In this document: positions 33,001-43,200 of the stretch, in pieces
How positions within the stretch are numbered: position 1 is the first letter of the stretch
How the letters are laid out: each line of letters opens with the position of its first letter
Position numbers and translations under genes: made by a program
From: UKL13-3 sp040387195
Lineage (GTDB): Bacteria; Bacteroidota; Bacteroidia; UKL13-3
NCBI GenBank assembly: GCA_040387195.1
Contig: JAZKEF010000012.1
Span: 1-64,000 of the forward strand
Direction: 5' to 3'
Length of the DNA: 64,000 bases
The notes under the pieces: generated by a model
Told to the model about the DNA's origin: nothing
Databases searched by the model: none
What the model saw: the letters and a program-made list of their open reading frames with translations, nothing else

Positions 33001-36000
33001 ACGCTGTTTCAGCTGTAGGTAAGGTTAATTGAATACGCGTAATGTATGCGGAGAATGGTGTATAAATATTATTCAGCAACCTTACAGGATACGTATTGGT
33101 TGAATAATAAACGTTGTTATTGATACTTAAATTTGATGTTGCAAGATTTACCGTATCAGCAAAATAAATGGCCAATGCCCCGTTTGGTGCAGTAAACACG
33201 TTGTTGTGCAGTCTCAGATTATTGTATAATGCCGCATTGTTGTAAAGCGCATAAATTGCTGCACTGGCATATGATGCATCTGTAGTGGTCAGTTTAATGG
33301 TATTATGGAAAATATCTAGGAACGAATTGCTGGCATCATAAATTCCATAAGTAACATTGCTACCTATTCCGGCCAAAACCATATTGTTGGCAACCAAGTT
33401 TCTTAACACCGAACTTCCTATGGTGTTGTCAATTCTGATACCCGGACCTCCACTCTGATTGATCACTTCATTTTTAGTCACAATGAATCCATTATCGGCT
33501 TGTGTCACATAAATACTGTATGCTGTGGCACTCATAAGGTTTCCTACATTGAGCAATTTATTTTTATGAATCACTATTCCGGATTGTTGAACTGTGTAAA
33601 TACCATATACGAACGGAGATGAAACTGACGTATGGCGAATCACATTTCCAATTCCTTTTATACCGGTAATATTACACATCGTCACAGCATAATTACCTCC
33701 GGTAATATTACATGAATCAACTAAAATACGGTGTGCATTATTTCCTGCTGTAGTAGGTGCTGTTATTGCTGCCGAAACAATAAATGCATTCACCGCTGTA
33801 TTTCCTGCAGTAAGAATAGGTGCTTTAATATTACATCCAATAAACTGAATACTATCTGAAGGTGTAGCTCCATTAGGCATAATATGTACAGCATGTCCCT
33901 GACTTGATCCCGTTGTTTGGATAGTCATGTTTCTGAATTCAAGGTATCTTGCTCCCTGCAATAGCAATGTAATCTTGGAAACACTTGCATCGTGTCTCAA
34001 CACGCACAACTCACGGTCTGCACCTGTAAAAACAATTCTGTTAGTTGGTGAAATTCCAGGAATAGCTGATGTTATAAGTACATTTTCATTGTAAACACCA
34101 TTGGCAATATTCACATTTATAGGTCCGGATACACCACAAGTTTGCAACAGTTGAACAAGACTGCTAAATGTTTTAAAGTTCGTTGTGCTCACAGGAAGAG
34201 ATGCATTAATAGTGTATGTTCCTGAAAGCGGAGTACATAATGTGGCTTTAAGGGTATCATTTAACCTGAAGCTATCAGCTACCAGATTAGGTAATTTTGA
34301 CCATAACTTCACGGTATAAATCCCGTCAAATGGAAAGGTATAGCTTCCAATCGCTACGGCTGCAGTATCATCCACAGCAATTGAACCCGACCAAGTATAC
34401 ATGGGTTGGATGGTATCATTTACCGACCATTCAATATCCGTGTAGGTAAGTGGCGTTGATCCATAATTTTTTAGCGTTACATTCAATGCATGAAAACCGG
34501 TTGTTATCGGATTAATTGGAGTATTCAAACGTGAAATACCGGCATCTGCCTGTGGAACAAAAAATTCATATGCTCCAATATCGGGAGTGGTAGTACGCGC
34601 TACTCCTGCAAAATCAACAGGAACCACAGTCAATAGATTTGCTCCTTTATTGTCCAAGGAATCCGTTGCCGGCTGAAGATAATCGGCACCAACATAGGTT
34701 CTGAATTTAGGATTAGCATATACGCTCTGCTGATCATATGCATTTGTGTTGGCTGTTTGCCAGTTGGCTAAAGTGGTATAGGTTACCGCTCCCAAACTTC
34801 CAACAAATGAGTTTGCCCCCTGCATGTAATATGCATTATTGTTGGTAACAAATGTTGCTGGTGAAGTGGTTACCGTAGTATTTAAATACATACCATACTT
34901 ATTGGCCGCTCCTCCCCTGTTAACACTGAAAATATTGTTGCGCACATAATACTGATGGGTGGTGGTTGCCGAAGTAGTATTGTAATAGGCATATGTAATA
35001 CCAGTAGCGGGAGCCAATGGATCGTTTAATGAAATGGTATTATGGTAAAAGTTAAGATAGTAAACAGAACTGGTATAAACACCATAATGAATTCCATTTC
35101 CACTAAAATTATACACCATATTATTTCTGTATATACCCGGTGCAGCAGAACTTGATGTATAAGCAGATGACATATAAATACCATGCGCTTGAGATGTTCC
35201 GGTTGGTACTGCCTTGTAAATATCAAAGATCTTATTGTACTCCACTGTATCACCTAAATAACCGGTATTCACCATGTACATTCCATAAAACGTTGTAACA
35301 GTTGTACGTGTAGGTTGAGAAATCTTATTCGACCTAAACACATTCCTGCTGGAATATGAATTATAGATAGCGTATACATATGGATTGATAATGTCATTAT
35401 TCAGAAACAGATTGTTTGAAGGAATTGTAGAATATTCTGTGGTACCGCCAAAATGATTAATTCCATAGTATGGCCCACCGGCAGGATTACCTACAAACCT
35501 TGAATTACGGATGATATTTCCGATTCCATTATGTGTAGCTAGGGCAGCTGTGGTGCTGTTCATGGTTGCTGAAAAAGCTAGAAATGCAGTAGCAGTGCCT
35601 GTTCCAACATTTGAAAAATCAATTGTTACATTATCTACAATATTGGAGTCTGCCCGGCCCATAAATTGCATCCCGATTGCATAGGTAACGTTCAATGATT
35701 TTATCACCATGTTATTGAAACGCATATAATCCGCCCCATTTAGCAAAACCACATGGTAATTGTTAATATCAGGGGTGGCTTGAATCACCTCTCCATTTCC
35801 GTTAATTGTAACAGTATTAAGAATGCTGGTACCTAAAGATTTGGTAAATTGAACCTGAGCAGTATAAGGACCACTTCCTGCAACCACATTAGCAGTTACC
35901 GGGCCCAATACTCCCCCATTATTCAGTCCAAGAGCAAATTCTGCCATGGATTGATAATTGGTAGCACTTTTGGGTGCCAACGCATTAATGGTATAAACTC

Positions 36001-37888
36001 CTGATAAAGCACTGTACAGATTGAGGGCATATGCCGAATCATTAAAAATCAATCCATCCGGACCTCCATTCGGGTTTTCTGTCCATGCTACAATATTGGT
36101 TCCTATTGAGCTTGATGCAGTATAGGTTCCCAATAAAACATTAGCCGACACCGCGCCTCCATTTAACGTACCTGTCCATGGAAATGGTGTTTGGGGTACC
36201 CCATTAATTGTCCACTTTATTGTAACTGTGGAGAGTGCGGCCGTACCCGAATTGCGAAGTTGAACATTAACAGGAATGGTACCTGCTGCAAACGGTGCGG
36301 TAGCGGTAGTTATCATATTTATTCCGGCATCATTTGTTCCGGGTACAAATTCTAAAATTCCGGGATCTGGAGTTGTTGAACGAGTGTTACCTGCAAAATC
36401 CAATGGTACAGTGGCAGTAAGATTCGCACCCTTATCGTTAAAAAATCCTTCTTGCGGTGTAAGATTACCTGCAGCCGAATTCACAAAACGAGGATTCATT
36501 GCTACTGTATTGGCATCAAACAACCCACCATTCGCTGTACGCCAATTGGCAAATGTTGTATAATTAGTTATATAATAGCCAGTATAGCTATTCGGTCCTG
36601 ATACCGAATACACATTGTTATTAATATTAAACAACGTTCCGGTTCCGCCAAAATACACTGCGTATTTATTACTGGCTCCTCCTCTGTTAATGTGGACTAT
36701 ATTGTTCCTGAAATCATAACCTCCCCCTGACGGGTTTCCTGTTGTGTAGAAGCCGGCAGTAGTATATGTATTGGTTTCTGTACCGGGTGATGCATCGAAT
36801 ACTATTGTATTATGATACACTTTGGTATTGCTACCCGATGTGAAGTAAACTCCATACTGGGTTCCATTTGACTTAATACTAAATATTTTATTGTTAGCAA
36901 TGATTGTTTCATTGCCCACAGCTACATTCGGTGTAGCAAAATAAACTCCGTAAAAAGTACTTGTAGATGTAATGGTCGTACCAAAGGGTTCACTTATTGT
37001 GTTATTTATAATTGTATCCCTTCGTGATCCGTTGAAAATAGTAATTGCCGATACTGTTGTATTGGTGGTACGGTTCGGATTTCTGAATGTATTATTTGCG
37101 TACTTTGTTCCATTTGTATATTGTGCATATACTCCGTAACTGTAATAATTCTGTATGATATTATTGATAACCTTATTACCGGTTACAACGGTAGCACCGC
37201 TTGCAGGAAAGATAGTAATACCATAATAAGGTCCACCACTGGGATGACCGTTAATGGTATTGTTAATGATGATATTTCCACGGCACGTTGTAGCTGCTCC
37301 CGAACTTGTTGGGGAGGTTGTTGAGTTACTCATTACAATTCCACATGCAGTGGTAGCAGCAGTGGTAACATTAGCAAAATCAATGGTACAATTTGAAATA
37401 GTGTTGGAATCCGAAAGCAGGTAGAAATGAATTCCCCAGGCATACTGGATATTCATTGGTTTGATGATTAAATTGTTAATGGTTACATACTTTGCATTGC
37501 TTAGTCGAATTCCATAACAATCTACAGCGGTACCTATGAATTGCAAGGTATTTCCATTACCATTTATCGTAATAGTGTTCACCGGACTTGCGCCCGGAAT
37601 TGCCGGTATTAAAACTTGCTCCAGATAAGGGGTTGTGCCTGCAACAACATTAAATACTACTGGTCCATTTACGCCGAAGGGGGCGATGTTACTTGGTCCT
37701 CCATCAGTTCGAGCATTAGCGGATGTAAGGAAGGTAATAGCTGAGTTAATATTTCGAAAAACTGTTGTGGAGGGTGTTTGTGTGGAGTCGATAACGTACG
37801 TTCCTGAGAGTTCGGCTGCTATTGCTGACCCACTCAGCAACAACAAGGACAGGAATAAGAAAATGGTGTGTTGGAGAATTTTTTTCAT
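30044..37888 (-). CDS. Giant modular beta-helix surface protein with T9SS sorting domain
   Basis: A 2,614-residue protein with signal peptide (about 1-25). Four copies of one module are arranged in a row, starting near residues 28, 625, 1221 and 1798. Each opens with LSGTYTIN-type strands, VNGPVTFNVA and ITINGNG, continues into right-handed parallel beta-helix turns rich in Asn/Tyr (NNIV, GIYMS, RNNIF) and ends with PDIGAYEF. Modules 1-3 are followed by a CARDB-like Ig domain (DAGI ... TPI.PI.AG ... LKNYGTSPLSSVDV). Near 2440-2530 is a fibronectin-like LTWTTASEQNNDRFVLERSFDG domain, then the T9SS sorting domain (FVVYPNPVNDKVSFSY to TKFLKN). An adhesin or carbohydrate-binding surface role is likely. 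Confidence 0.88.
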   Translation of the reverse strand: MKKILQHTIFLFLSLLLLSGSAIAAELSGTYVIDSTQTPSTTVFRNINSAITFLTSANARTDGGPSNIAPFGVNGPVVFNVVAGTTPYLEQVLIPAIPGASPVNTITINGNGNTLQFIGTAVDCYGIRLSNAKYVTINNLIIKPMNIQYAWGIHFYLLSDSNTISNCTIDFANVTTAATTACGIVMSNSTTSPTSSGAATTCRGNIIINNTINGHPSGGPYYGITIFPASGATVVTGNKVINNIIQNYYSYGVYAQYTNGTKYANNTFRNPNRTTNTTVSAITIFNGSRRDTIINNTISEPFGTTITSTSTFYGVYFATPNVAVGNETIIANNKIFSIKSNGTQYGVYFTSGSNTKVYHNTIVFDASPGTETNTYTTAGFYTTGNPSGGGYDFRNNIVHINRGGASNKYAVYFGGTGTLFNINNNVYSVSGPNSYTGYYITNYTTFANWRTANGGLFDANTVAMNPRFVNSAAGNLTPQEGFFNDKGANLTATVPLDFAGNTRSTTPDPGILEFVPGTNDAGINMITTATAPFAAGTIPVNVQLRNSGTAALSTVTIKWTINGVPQTPFPWTGTLNGGAVSANVLLGTYTASSSIGTNIVAWTENPNGGPDGLIFNDSAYALNLYSALSGVYTINALAPKSATNYQSMAEFALGLNNGGVLGPVTANVVAGSGPYTAQVQFTKSLGTSILNTVTINGNGEVIQATPDINNYHVVLLNGADYMRFNNMVIKSLNVTYAIGMQFMGRADSNIVDNVTIDFSNVGTGTATAFLAFSATMNSTTAALATHNGIGNIIRNSRFVGNPAGGPYYGINHFGGTTEYSTIPSNNLFLNNDIINPYVYAIYNSYSSRNVFRSNKISQPTRTTVTTFYGMYMVNTGYLGDTVEYNKIFDIYKAVPTGTSQAHGIYMSSAYTSSSAAPGIYRNNMVYNFSGNGIHYGVYTSSVYYLNFYHNTISLNDPLAPATGITYAYYNTTSATTTHQYYVRNNIFSVNRGGAANKYGMYLNTTVTTSPATFVTNNNAYYMQGANSFVGSLGAVTYTTLANWQTANTNAYDQQSVYANPKFRTYVGADYLQPATDSLDNKGANLLTVVPVDFAGVARTTTPDIGAYEFFVPQADAGISRLNTPINPITTGFHALNVTLKNYGSTPLTYTDIEWSVNDTIQPMYTWSGSIAVDDTAAVAIGSYTFPFDGIYTVKLWSKLPNLVADSFRLNDTLKATLCTPLSGTYTINASLPVSTTNFKTFSSLVQLLQTCGVSGPINVNIANGVYNENVLITSAIPGISPTNRIVFTGADRELCVLRHDASVSKITLLLQGARYLEFRNMTIQTTGSSQGHAVHIMPNGATPSDSIQFIGCNIKAPILTAGNTAVNAFIVSAAITAPTTAGNNAHRILVDSCNITGGNYAVTMCNITGIKGIGNVIRHTSVSSPFVYGIYTVQQSGIVIHKNKLLNVGNLMSATAYSIYVTQADNGFIVTKNEVINQSGGPGIRIDNTIGSSVLRNLVANNMVLAGIGSNVTYGIYDASNSFLDIFHNTIKLTTTDASYASAAIYALYNNAALYNNLRLHNNVFTAPNGALAIYFADTVNLATSNLSINNNVYYSTNTYPVRLLNNIYTPFSAYITRIQLTLPTAETASQFLMPDFFSSTNLRSITSQLDSVGIVLPSVPDDIDGNLRSINASDIGINEFAIPPEDAGVAAVLTPIQPIVAGNQDVVVLIKNYGTSPLSSVDVTYSFDTIVRTKSYTGTLAPGMVDTVKFTATSGVGSTSQQFTLTTQAGTVKAWTTSPNFAADIQNLNDTARVFVCSGLSGTYTINPAGSGTSNFTSFQAAIDKMICGGVNGEVTFNVASGVYNGQIEVPTIFGASITNRIIFQSLTGNPADVTLTSNTSSSATTNYTLRLFGARFITFRNMTMRNTNATFGRVISINKNGAVNINTQELEIRNCLLEGISIASTADAYDVINCPTGDHNSNITIVGCTIKFGSRGAFFGGQNIINQFTPGLRIDSCNFFQNYYAGIWCANRIAPKIRANVITAHPTYTGYYGIYFTSVAQDVEVRQNYIYMSQSTYGVYVNQLNNYGEPGLATFVNNVINFTGAAGSYTQYGMSFNSSSNVNIFNNSISLNSTTTGSYALAISGNAAGSPQVQSLVSSGFSVMNNILRASAGYSIYFANIQAVASIVPNGQNNNLYYSTGVNFGYINGINYTPATFNSFKGMINAGSDRRSLNTDIVFAGANLRPDSTSPTAWAANGRATFVFNNPIDINGKPRSTQPVTGVPDIGAHDFNPVSTPINATFLGTIVGGNTQFVMVYGDTVASIAWGFGGTLPTSVTAKYYPGSLVSDPERFGVNYPGKRMDVMLKVFPNDGSFYDYGVTMRYHPDMLGTVDAESNIMLSARDTDALWSHYSGLTLLDTVNKTFGYTYLLAPYDFTGSDNSLPLPVRLNSFDATRRGNDVALTWTTASEQNNDRFVLERSFDGRTFERITTVKGMGTTNKLSNYAYMDQNPRLNTGVNVVYYRLLQIDFDGTINRLPIRAVRFDENEVTARFVVYPNPVNDKVSFSYKAVTEESIKIIVTDMFGKTVALQSINVIAGQQVVTVNNLERLPVGMYTLKIEGSSSSKVTKFLKN

Positions 37889-38060
37889 GATGAATTTTGG
37901 TTAGGTTAAATCCAACTACCAATTTATACAAAAAAAACTCAATATTCCTAGCTTAACTTTCCGTTAAAATGGACACGCCTTATTTTACTGATTACTTTTT
38001 TCATATAAACGCACCTTATTTCCGTCCCAAGTCTAATTTCACCCGGAGTGCACACAAAAA

Positions 38061-38085
38061 CAGCCTGCTTTGTTAAAGCAGGCTG
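38061..38085 (-). terminator. Terminator of greA-HIT operon
   Basis: CAGCCTGCTTT (38061-38071) and AAAGCAGGCTG (38075-38085) form a perfect 11-bp stem with a 3-nt loop. T runs flank both sides, so it may also work on the plus strand. Confidence 0.85.
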
Positions 38086-38110
38086 CGTATTTTTTAATGT
38101 AAGTAGCAGA

Positions 38111-38503
38111 CTATAATGCCTGCTGAATGGACATAGCAATTGTCTTATATTCTTCTTCGCTAAACTTCACTCTTTCTTTTTCAAAATTCAAATCACCAAC
38201 GGCATTCATCGGAACCAAATGAATGTGTGCATGTGGCACTTCCAGTCCAATCACCGCAACACCTACTTTTGTACATGGAATAGCCTGTTTTATTGCCTTT
38301 GCAACAATTTTGGCGAACAATAATAATCCCGCAAACTGCTCATCATCCATATCAAAAATATAATCCGTTTCCGTTTTAGGAATAACCAAGGTATGTCCGG
38401 CTGCAAGAGGTCTTACATCCAAAAATGCTAAGAAATCATTTGTTTCGGCAACCTTGTAACAAGGAATCTCACCTGCTATGATTTTTGAAAATATAGTCGA
38501 CAT
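38111..38503 (-). CDS. HIT family nucleotide hydrolase
   Basis: A 130-residue histidine-triad protein with the active-site motif HAHIHLVPM near residues 95-103 and the N-terminal ...FSKIIAGEIPCYKVAE typical of the Hint branch (adenosine 5'-monophosphoramidase type). The ATG lies 7 bp past the greA stop, so it is cotranscribed with greA. The exact substrate is unknown. Confidence 0.92.
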   Translation of the reverse strand: MSTIFSKIIAGEIPCYKVAETNDFLAFLDVRPLAAGHTLVIPKTETDYIFDMDDEQFAGLLLFAKIVAKAIKQAIPCTKVGVAVIGLEVPHAHIHLVPMNAVGDLNFEKERVKFSEEEYKTIAMSIQQAL

Positions 38504-38510
38504 ATGTAAT

Positions 38511-38984
38511 TTATAAACTGATATCTACAATTTCGAGCTGAATGGCTCCGGCAGGTGCATTAATGTTTACCACCTCCCCTAGCTTTTTACCCATCAAACC
38601 TGCACCAATAGGCGATTTAAATGAAATTTTTCCCAGTTTAAAATCCGCTTCATTTTCAGAAACCATTATATACACCATTTCCTGCTTCGATTTCAAGTTA
38701 CGCACCTTAACCTTACTGAGCATCATTACCTTGCTTGTATCCAATTTGGTTTCATCAATCACCCTCGTTTTGGTAATCAAATCCTCCAGCTTGGCTATTC
38801 TGGTTTCAAGCAGCCCCTGATCCTCCTTTGCAGCATGGTATTCCGCATTCTCACTCAAATCTCCCTTATCGCGTGCATCGGCAATTTGTTTTGTAATAAA
38901 TGGGCGTTGCACATATTTTAACTCATGCAATTCCTTTTGCATGTTTTCCAAACCCTCTTTCGATACGTAATTAATCTCTGACAT
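38511..38984 (-). CDS. greA: Transcription elongation factor GreA
   Basis: A 157-residue protein with the GreA/GreB coiled-coil N-terminus (EGLENMQKELHELK...DKGDLSENAEYHAAKEDQ, the acidic tip residues D and E included) and the C-terminal FKBP-like domain (SPIGAGLMGKKLGEVVNINAP). It stimulates cleavage of backtracked RNA in RNA polymerase. First gene of the greA-HIT pair. Confidence 0.95.
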   Translation of the reverse strand: MSEINYVSKEGLENMQKELHELKYVQRPFITKQIADARDKGDLSENAEYHAAKEDQGLLETRIAKLEDLITKTRVIDETKLDTSKVMMLSKVKVRNLKSKQEMVYIMVSENEADFKLGKISFKSPIGAGLMGKKLGEVVNINAPAGAIQLEIVDISL

Positions 38985-39033
38985 ATTCTTTCTTCTCCTG
39001 ATTTTTTTAAATTGCTAGCGTTTCGTAAAAATA

Positions 39034-39068
39034 AAAGAAACGTTCCGCTTTTGGCAGAACGTTTCTTT
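39034..39068 (-). terminator. Terminator of the TonB/exported protein/PorV-like module
   Basis: AAAGAAACGTTC (39034-39045) and GAACGTTTCTTT (39057-39068), 12 bp perfect, with a T-rich tail on the minus strand. It follows the PorV-like stop by 22 bp. Confidence 0.8.
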
Positions 39069-39090
39069 CAAAGTGTGTTTGGCAAATATA

Positions 39091-40173
39091 TTAACTTTTT
39101 TTGTTTCCGATAGTCAAGCGCAGGGTAATATTATGATTTCCGTTAAACACGCGGGTTGGCGCGTATGCATAATCCAATCCCAACATCGTTCCTGTTTTGG
39201 TAATAGGCATTTGGATGGTTACACCTCCTGAATATCCATAATACTGAGATTGGTAATCTGTTCCGGTATTATTGGATTGCATTCCATACCCGCTTCTGAT
39301 CATGAAGGATTCGCGGTAGGCATATTCAAGGCCAAGAGCAGTTACATTATTAGAAAACGCATTGTAGTTAAAGTTTCCAGAAGGAGTTAAACGATGGTAA
39401 TACGTATCCGGATTTTTATCTAAACGGATATCATATGAGGCTCCGATATGAACCAAAGCCGGTAAGTTAAAGGATTGTGATCCGATCATTGCTCTTCTGT
39501 CGGCACCAGTTACCGGGTTAATAGAGCGGAATGATAAACCTGAACCTTCATAACTTGCATCAGCTCCAATGTTACGAACCGCAATACCAAAGCGAAAATC
39601 TTCCTTTTTAATCTTGTTTTTAGGGTTCATAGCCGTTTGGTATTGAACACCCGCATCAAGAGCCAAACCTGAGGCGCTTACGTTAGTTACGCCTTCTGTC
39701 ATGTATCTAATCAATAATCCTCCAGATATACTATTCGAGAATTTTTTTGAATAAGCGAATCCGATATTAAGTACTTGCGGAGAGTATGTTCCGAGTGTAG
39801 CATCCGGTTGTGTTTCGCTCGTTACCGGAATGTTTCCGAAATCAATTTGTGTTGCCGTTAAACCGAAAACATTTCCGCCTCCCAGGGATTGTGCAATACT
39901 TACATTGTTTACAAAAATGCTGGTTCCCTGCAAATACACCATTTGTGACAATAACACCTCCGTTTTTTCCGTATATGCCAGTCCCCCAATGTTAAACATC
40001 ATGGCTTCTGCCCCTCTCAATGATGCAGTATTTGCATTCATCATCCCTCCGGAGCGCCCGTAAGGATTGAGCAGCAGTTGTGTTCCTCCGGCTCCTCCGG
40101 CACGATCCGGATTTCCTGCCATTGCCAGAAAACCAGATAGAGATAATACAATAGGTAAAAAATATTTTTTCAT
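39091..40173 (-). CDS. PorV/PorQ-family outer-membrane barrel
   Basis: A 360-residue protein with signal peptide (MKKYFLPIVLSLSGFLAMAG) and a beta-barrel pattern. N-terminal GAGGTQLLLNPYGRSGGMMNANTASLRGAEAMMFNIGGLAY is the PorV/PorQ-family signature (FadL-like), and the C-terminus NITLRLTIGNKK fits a barrel end. PorV shuttles T9SS cargo to the attachment complex; PorQ acts with PorZ and PorU. Here the barrel is the last gene of a module with a TonB receptor and a large exported protein, suggesting a dedicated partner for that cargo rather than the core PorV. Confidence 0.82.
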   Translation of the reverse strand: MKKYFLPIVLSLSGFLAMAGNPDRAGGAGGTQLLLNPYGRSGGMMNANTASLRGAEAMMFNIGGLAYTEKTEVLLSQMVYLQGTSIFVNNVSIAQSLGGGNVFGLTATQIDFGNIPVTSETQPDATLGTYSPQVLNIGFAYSKKFSNSISGGLLIRYMTEGVTNVSASGLALDAGVQYQTAMNPKNKIKKEDFRFGIAVRNIGADASYEGSGLSFRSINPVTGADRRAMIGSQSFNLPALVHIGASYDIRLDKNPDTYYHRLTPSGNFNYNAFSNNVTALGLEYAYRESFMIRSGYGMQSNNTGTDYQSQYYGYSGGVTIQMPITKTGTMLGLDYAYAPTRVFNGNHNITLRLTIGNKKS

Positions 40174-40203
40174 ATAGTTACTTTTTCAACTCGTTAATTT
40201 AAT

Positions 40204-40228
40204 AGGAGTGCATTCAACATGCACCCCT
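40204..40228 (-). promoter_or_regulatory. Intercistronic hairpin before the PorV-like gene
   Basis: AGGAGTGCAT (40204-40213) and ATGCACCCCT (40219-40228), 10 bp with one wobble and a 5-nt loop, with no T run. It sits 13 bp past the exported-protein stop (40242) and could reduce or stabilise expression of the PorV-like gene. Confidence 0.45.
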
Positions 40229-40241
40229 AATCATTTCGTTA

Positions 40242-43200
40242 TTAGAATGTATCAAAATCAACCGGACGCATCACTCCAAACCACTTGATAATTCTTTCTT
40301 CACCAAAGTCTGTTGCTTTCACATGAATCAAGTATACTCCACTTGAAATAGGAACTTTTGCATTGTTCTTCAAATCCCATTCAGTGTATGGAGAGTTCTC
40401 ATCGTCCTTAGTTATCGTCCTTACCAATACCCCATCCATAGTGAATATTCTGATTTCGCAACGGGCAGGTAAATTTACAATACGCACTTTGTTCTCCAAT
40501 TGGTTACCCGGATCTTCATATTGAGAATAAGCGTAATATGGATTTGGAACAATATTTACTTTATCGAGTGCTTTCTTACCAATTTCTTTTGACATGGTTG
40601 GCGCAAACCCTCTTGTACTAAATGTAAAATAAGGCATGCTATCATTTACTGTTGCACCGTCAATTGAGTAACTTGCATAAGGACGTTTAACCTTAATATC
40701 ATATGTTACCTGACTAGGAATAATTCCTTCTTCAGCTGATCTCAATTTATAACCATCTCCCAATACAGGCATTGTAACCCAAAGTGCTTGGGCGAATACC
40801 TGACGTTTTCTGGTGGTAAAAGAAGGTGAAGTCGGTCCGTTAGGATCCAGCTTATCACGGTAGCTTGCACCTCCGTCATATCTTGGTCCTTTGTATTTGA
40901 TAGCAGATCCACCGCTTCCGAATGAAAGATCTTTCGTCCCCATTACATAGATGTAGTGCTTACCACCAAACAAAGGTCTTGCTGATGTATGAATAATGCT
41001 TGACGTAGGATTCCATATCATATCCCCTCCGTTTTCGCCAGGTAAAGACGAATCTTCAGCAAACATGACGTTTAATCTTTCACCTGTTTCCTGGTTAATT
41101 GCATAACCCGGGAACCAGCCCATACCCGTAGCTGCAATATAATCTGCATCTTCAGGGTCTCCTGATACCACTCCATCTCCCGCTCTTCCGTTCTTATCAA
41201 CTGATGCTGATCTTCTGTAGTCCATTTTGTCTGCTCCACCGAAGTTGAATGCAGGATTTTCCCCTGCTTCAAGCACAACACATCTTGTCCATAAAGATTT
41301 ATCGGAAGTCAAAACTACTTTCACGCTGAACAAATCAGATAACGGATTATCTAAAGATGCTCCTCCAGAACCCATAGCTGCATAAGTACCATTATCCCAT
41401 GCCGGTCCAAAAGTTGGCATCTTAACAGTTAACTGAGTTCTCCAGCGAGAAGCCAATGCATATGGTGACCAAGTTCCGTCAATAATCTTAGTATATGCTT
41501 TTCGTGGATCCAATGGAACTTTTGCAATGGCAAAATCATTAATCTCAGGATTTGCAAAATCAGGCGTTCCTGAATTTCCGGAACGAATCCAGTTAAATTG
41601 AGGAGCAAGGGTTAATCCTGCTGCATATTGAATATTTGCATAAATAGGATCATCATCAACTATATTAGAGAGCCATTGTTGAGCAATATTGCTCCATGTT
41701 ACCGAAGAGGTAATAAACCCGTTACTTTGATCTTCCAAATCAGATGTATTACCCGGAAGTATAACTTGTCTGATGTCCACTGAAATACCCCATTCAGGGA
41801 ACAATTGTTCGTATGGTTTAGTGATATTCGAGATACCGTGCTTTTCAACACCATTGTAGCGGATAGCCCAATAAGTGGATTTAGCAGATAATGTATCCGT
41901 TTTCTTAGAACCTGTTACTGTATCTCGCATGTAAAGAACAAAATCTCCTTCAGGTAATTTTAAAGGATCAATTACTTTTACATTTACCGGACCAAAACCT
42001 GGTACATATGTTCTGTTTTTAGTATAGTAAGGAGCTCCTGAGATAATTTCTTTAATTGATTCAGGAGAAAGCTCCACCGCTGCTCCTCCATTACCTAAAC
42101 CTTCAATCTGGGTAACTGCCAAACCGTCTCCGTATTTTGCATTTACCTGTGTTCCATTATTTTTCAATGATGGATCATGTGGAGTAACAGAGTATACGGA
42201 AAGCTCATTCCTTCCAATTGTTTTTCTACCAGGCAGGTATTGTATTGGGGCTGCCGCACAGTTGGTTGCTGCTCCATATGCTATAATTACGTAATGGTAG
42301 TTCTTATAGTTTACCAGTGTTTGGTCAGATCCTGTTTCGAACAAATCTTTTGTGATCTGGAAACTGTGTTTAATACCCTCATCACTACCGGTAACCATAA
42401 TCCTTTTCACATTCTCCTCCAGTTCAGGACTGAAAACGGTGTTTACCAATCGTGAGTTACCATCTTTCAGGTCAAACTGAGCTACCAAACGGGCTTGCTC
42501 CTGATCATAGATATCACTTGGAATACTTGCCGTTTTTAATTGGAAAATCTGGTATCCCTGAAATTTATACAATGTTCGCTCAGCACATGGTCCTGCAAAT
42601 GAATCCACAAAGTTTTCGATGGCTTCAGTTTGCGTTAATGTTACGATCATATTACGGTTCAATTCGGTAATAGAAAGTACCGGAGCCTCAGGACCTGTGA
42701 TCAGGTTGAAATTATTTTTAAACAAAATATATGCTTTATCACTTGCCTCTTTCAAGAGGTTAAAAGAACCGGTTGCCCCACCACTTGAAGCCTTTGCCCA
42801 TACCACACCAATGGTAACTTTGTTAACCGCACCCGGTAACAAACTGAATGAGCCGGCTGTTTGCAAGAACCGTCTGTCGCCCGGTTGATTTTGAGAACTA
42901 CGTTCTGTCCATAAAGATCTTCCTCCAGGATCAGTACTTCCGGGGAACATGAAACTTGCAGTATCAGCTCCACCTTTACCATTACCTCCGTAAGTAACAT
43001 TGGTACCATCTTTCCATTTACCATTCAGGTAACCCCAATAGTGCTCAGGACGGGATGGATTCCCTACATTTGAAAAGTCATTATTGTAATAGATAAATTT
43101 GGTCAGGCCAATTTCACTTCCGTCAGGACGTGTTGGTCCCTGAAAAAAGTTTACCCCAACACTCGGTGGATTTAACCCATAACCCAAAATTCCTTCATCA

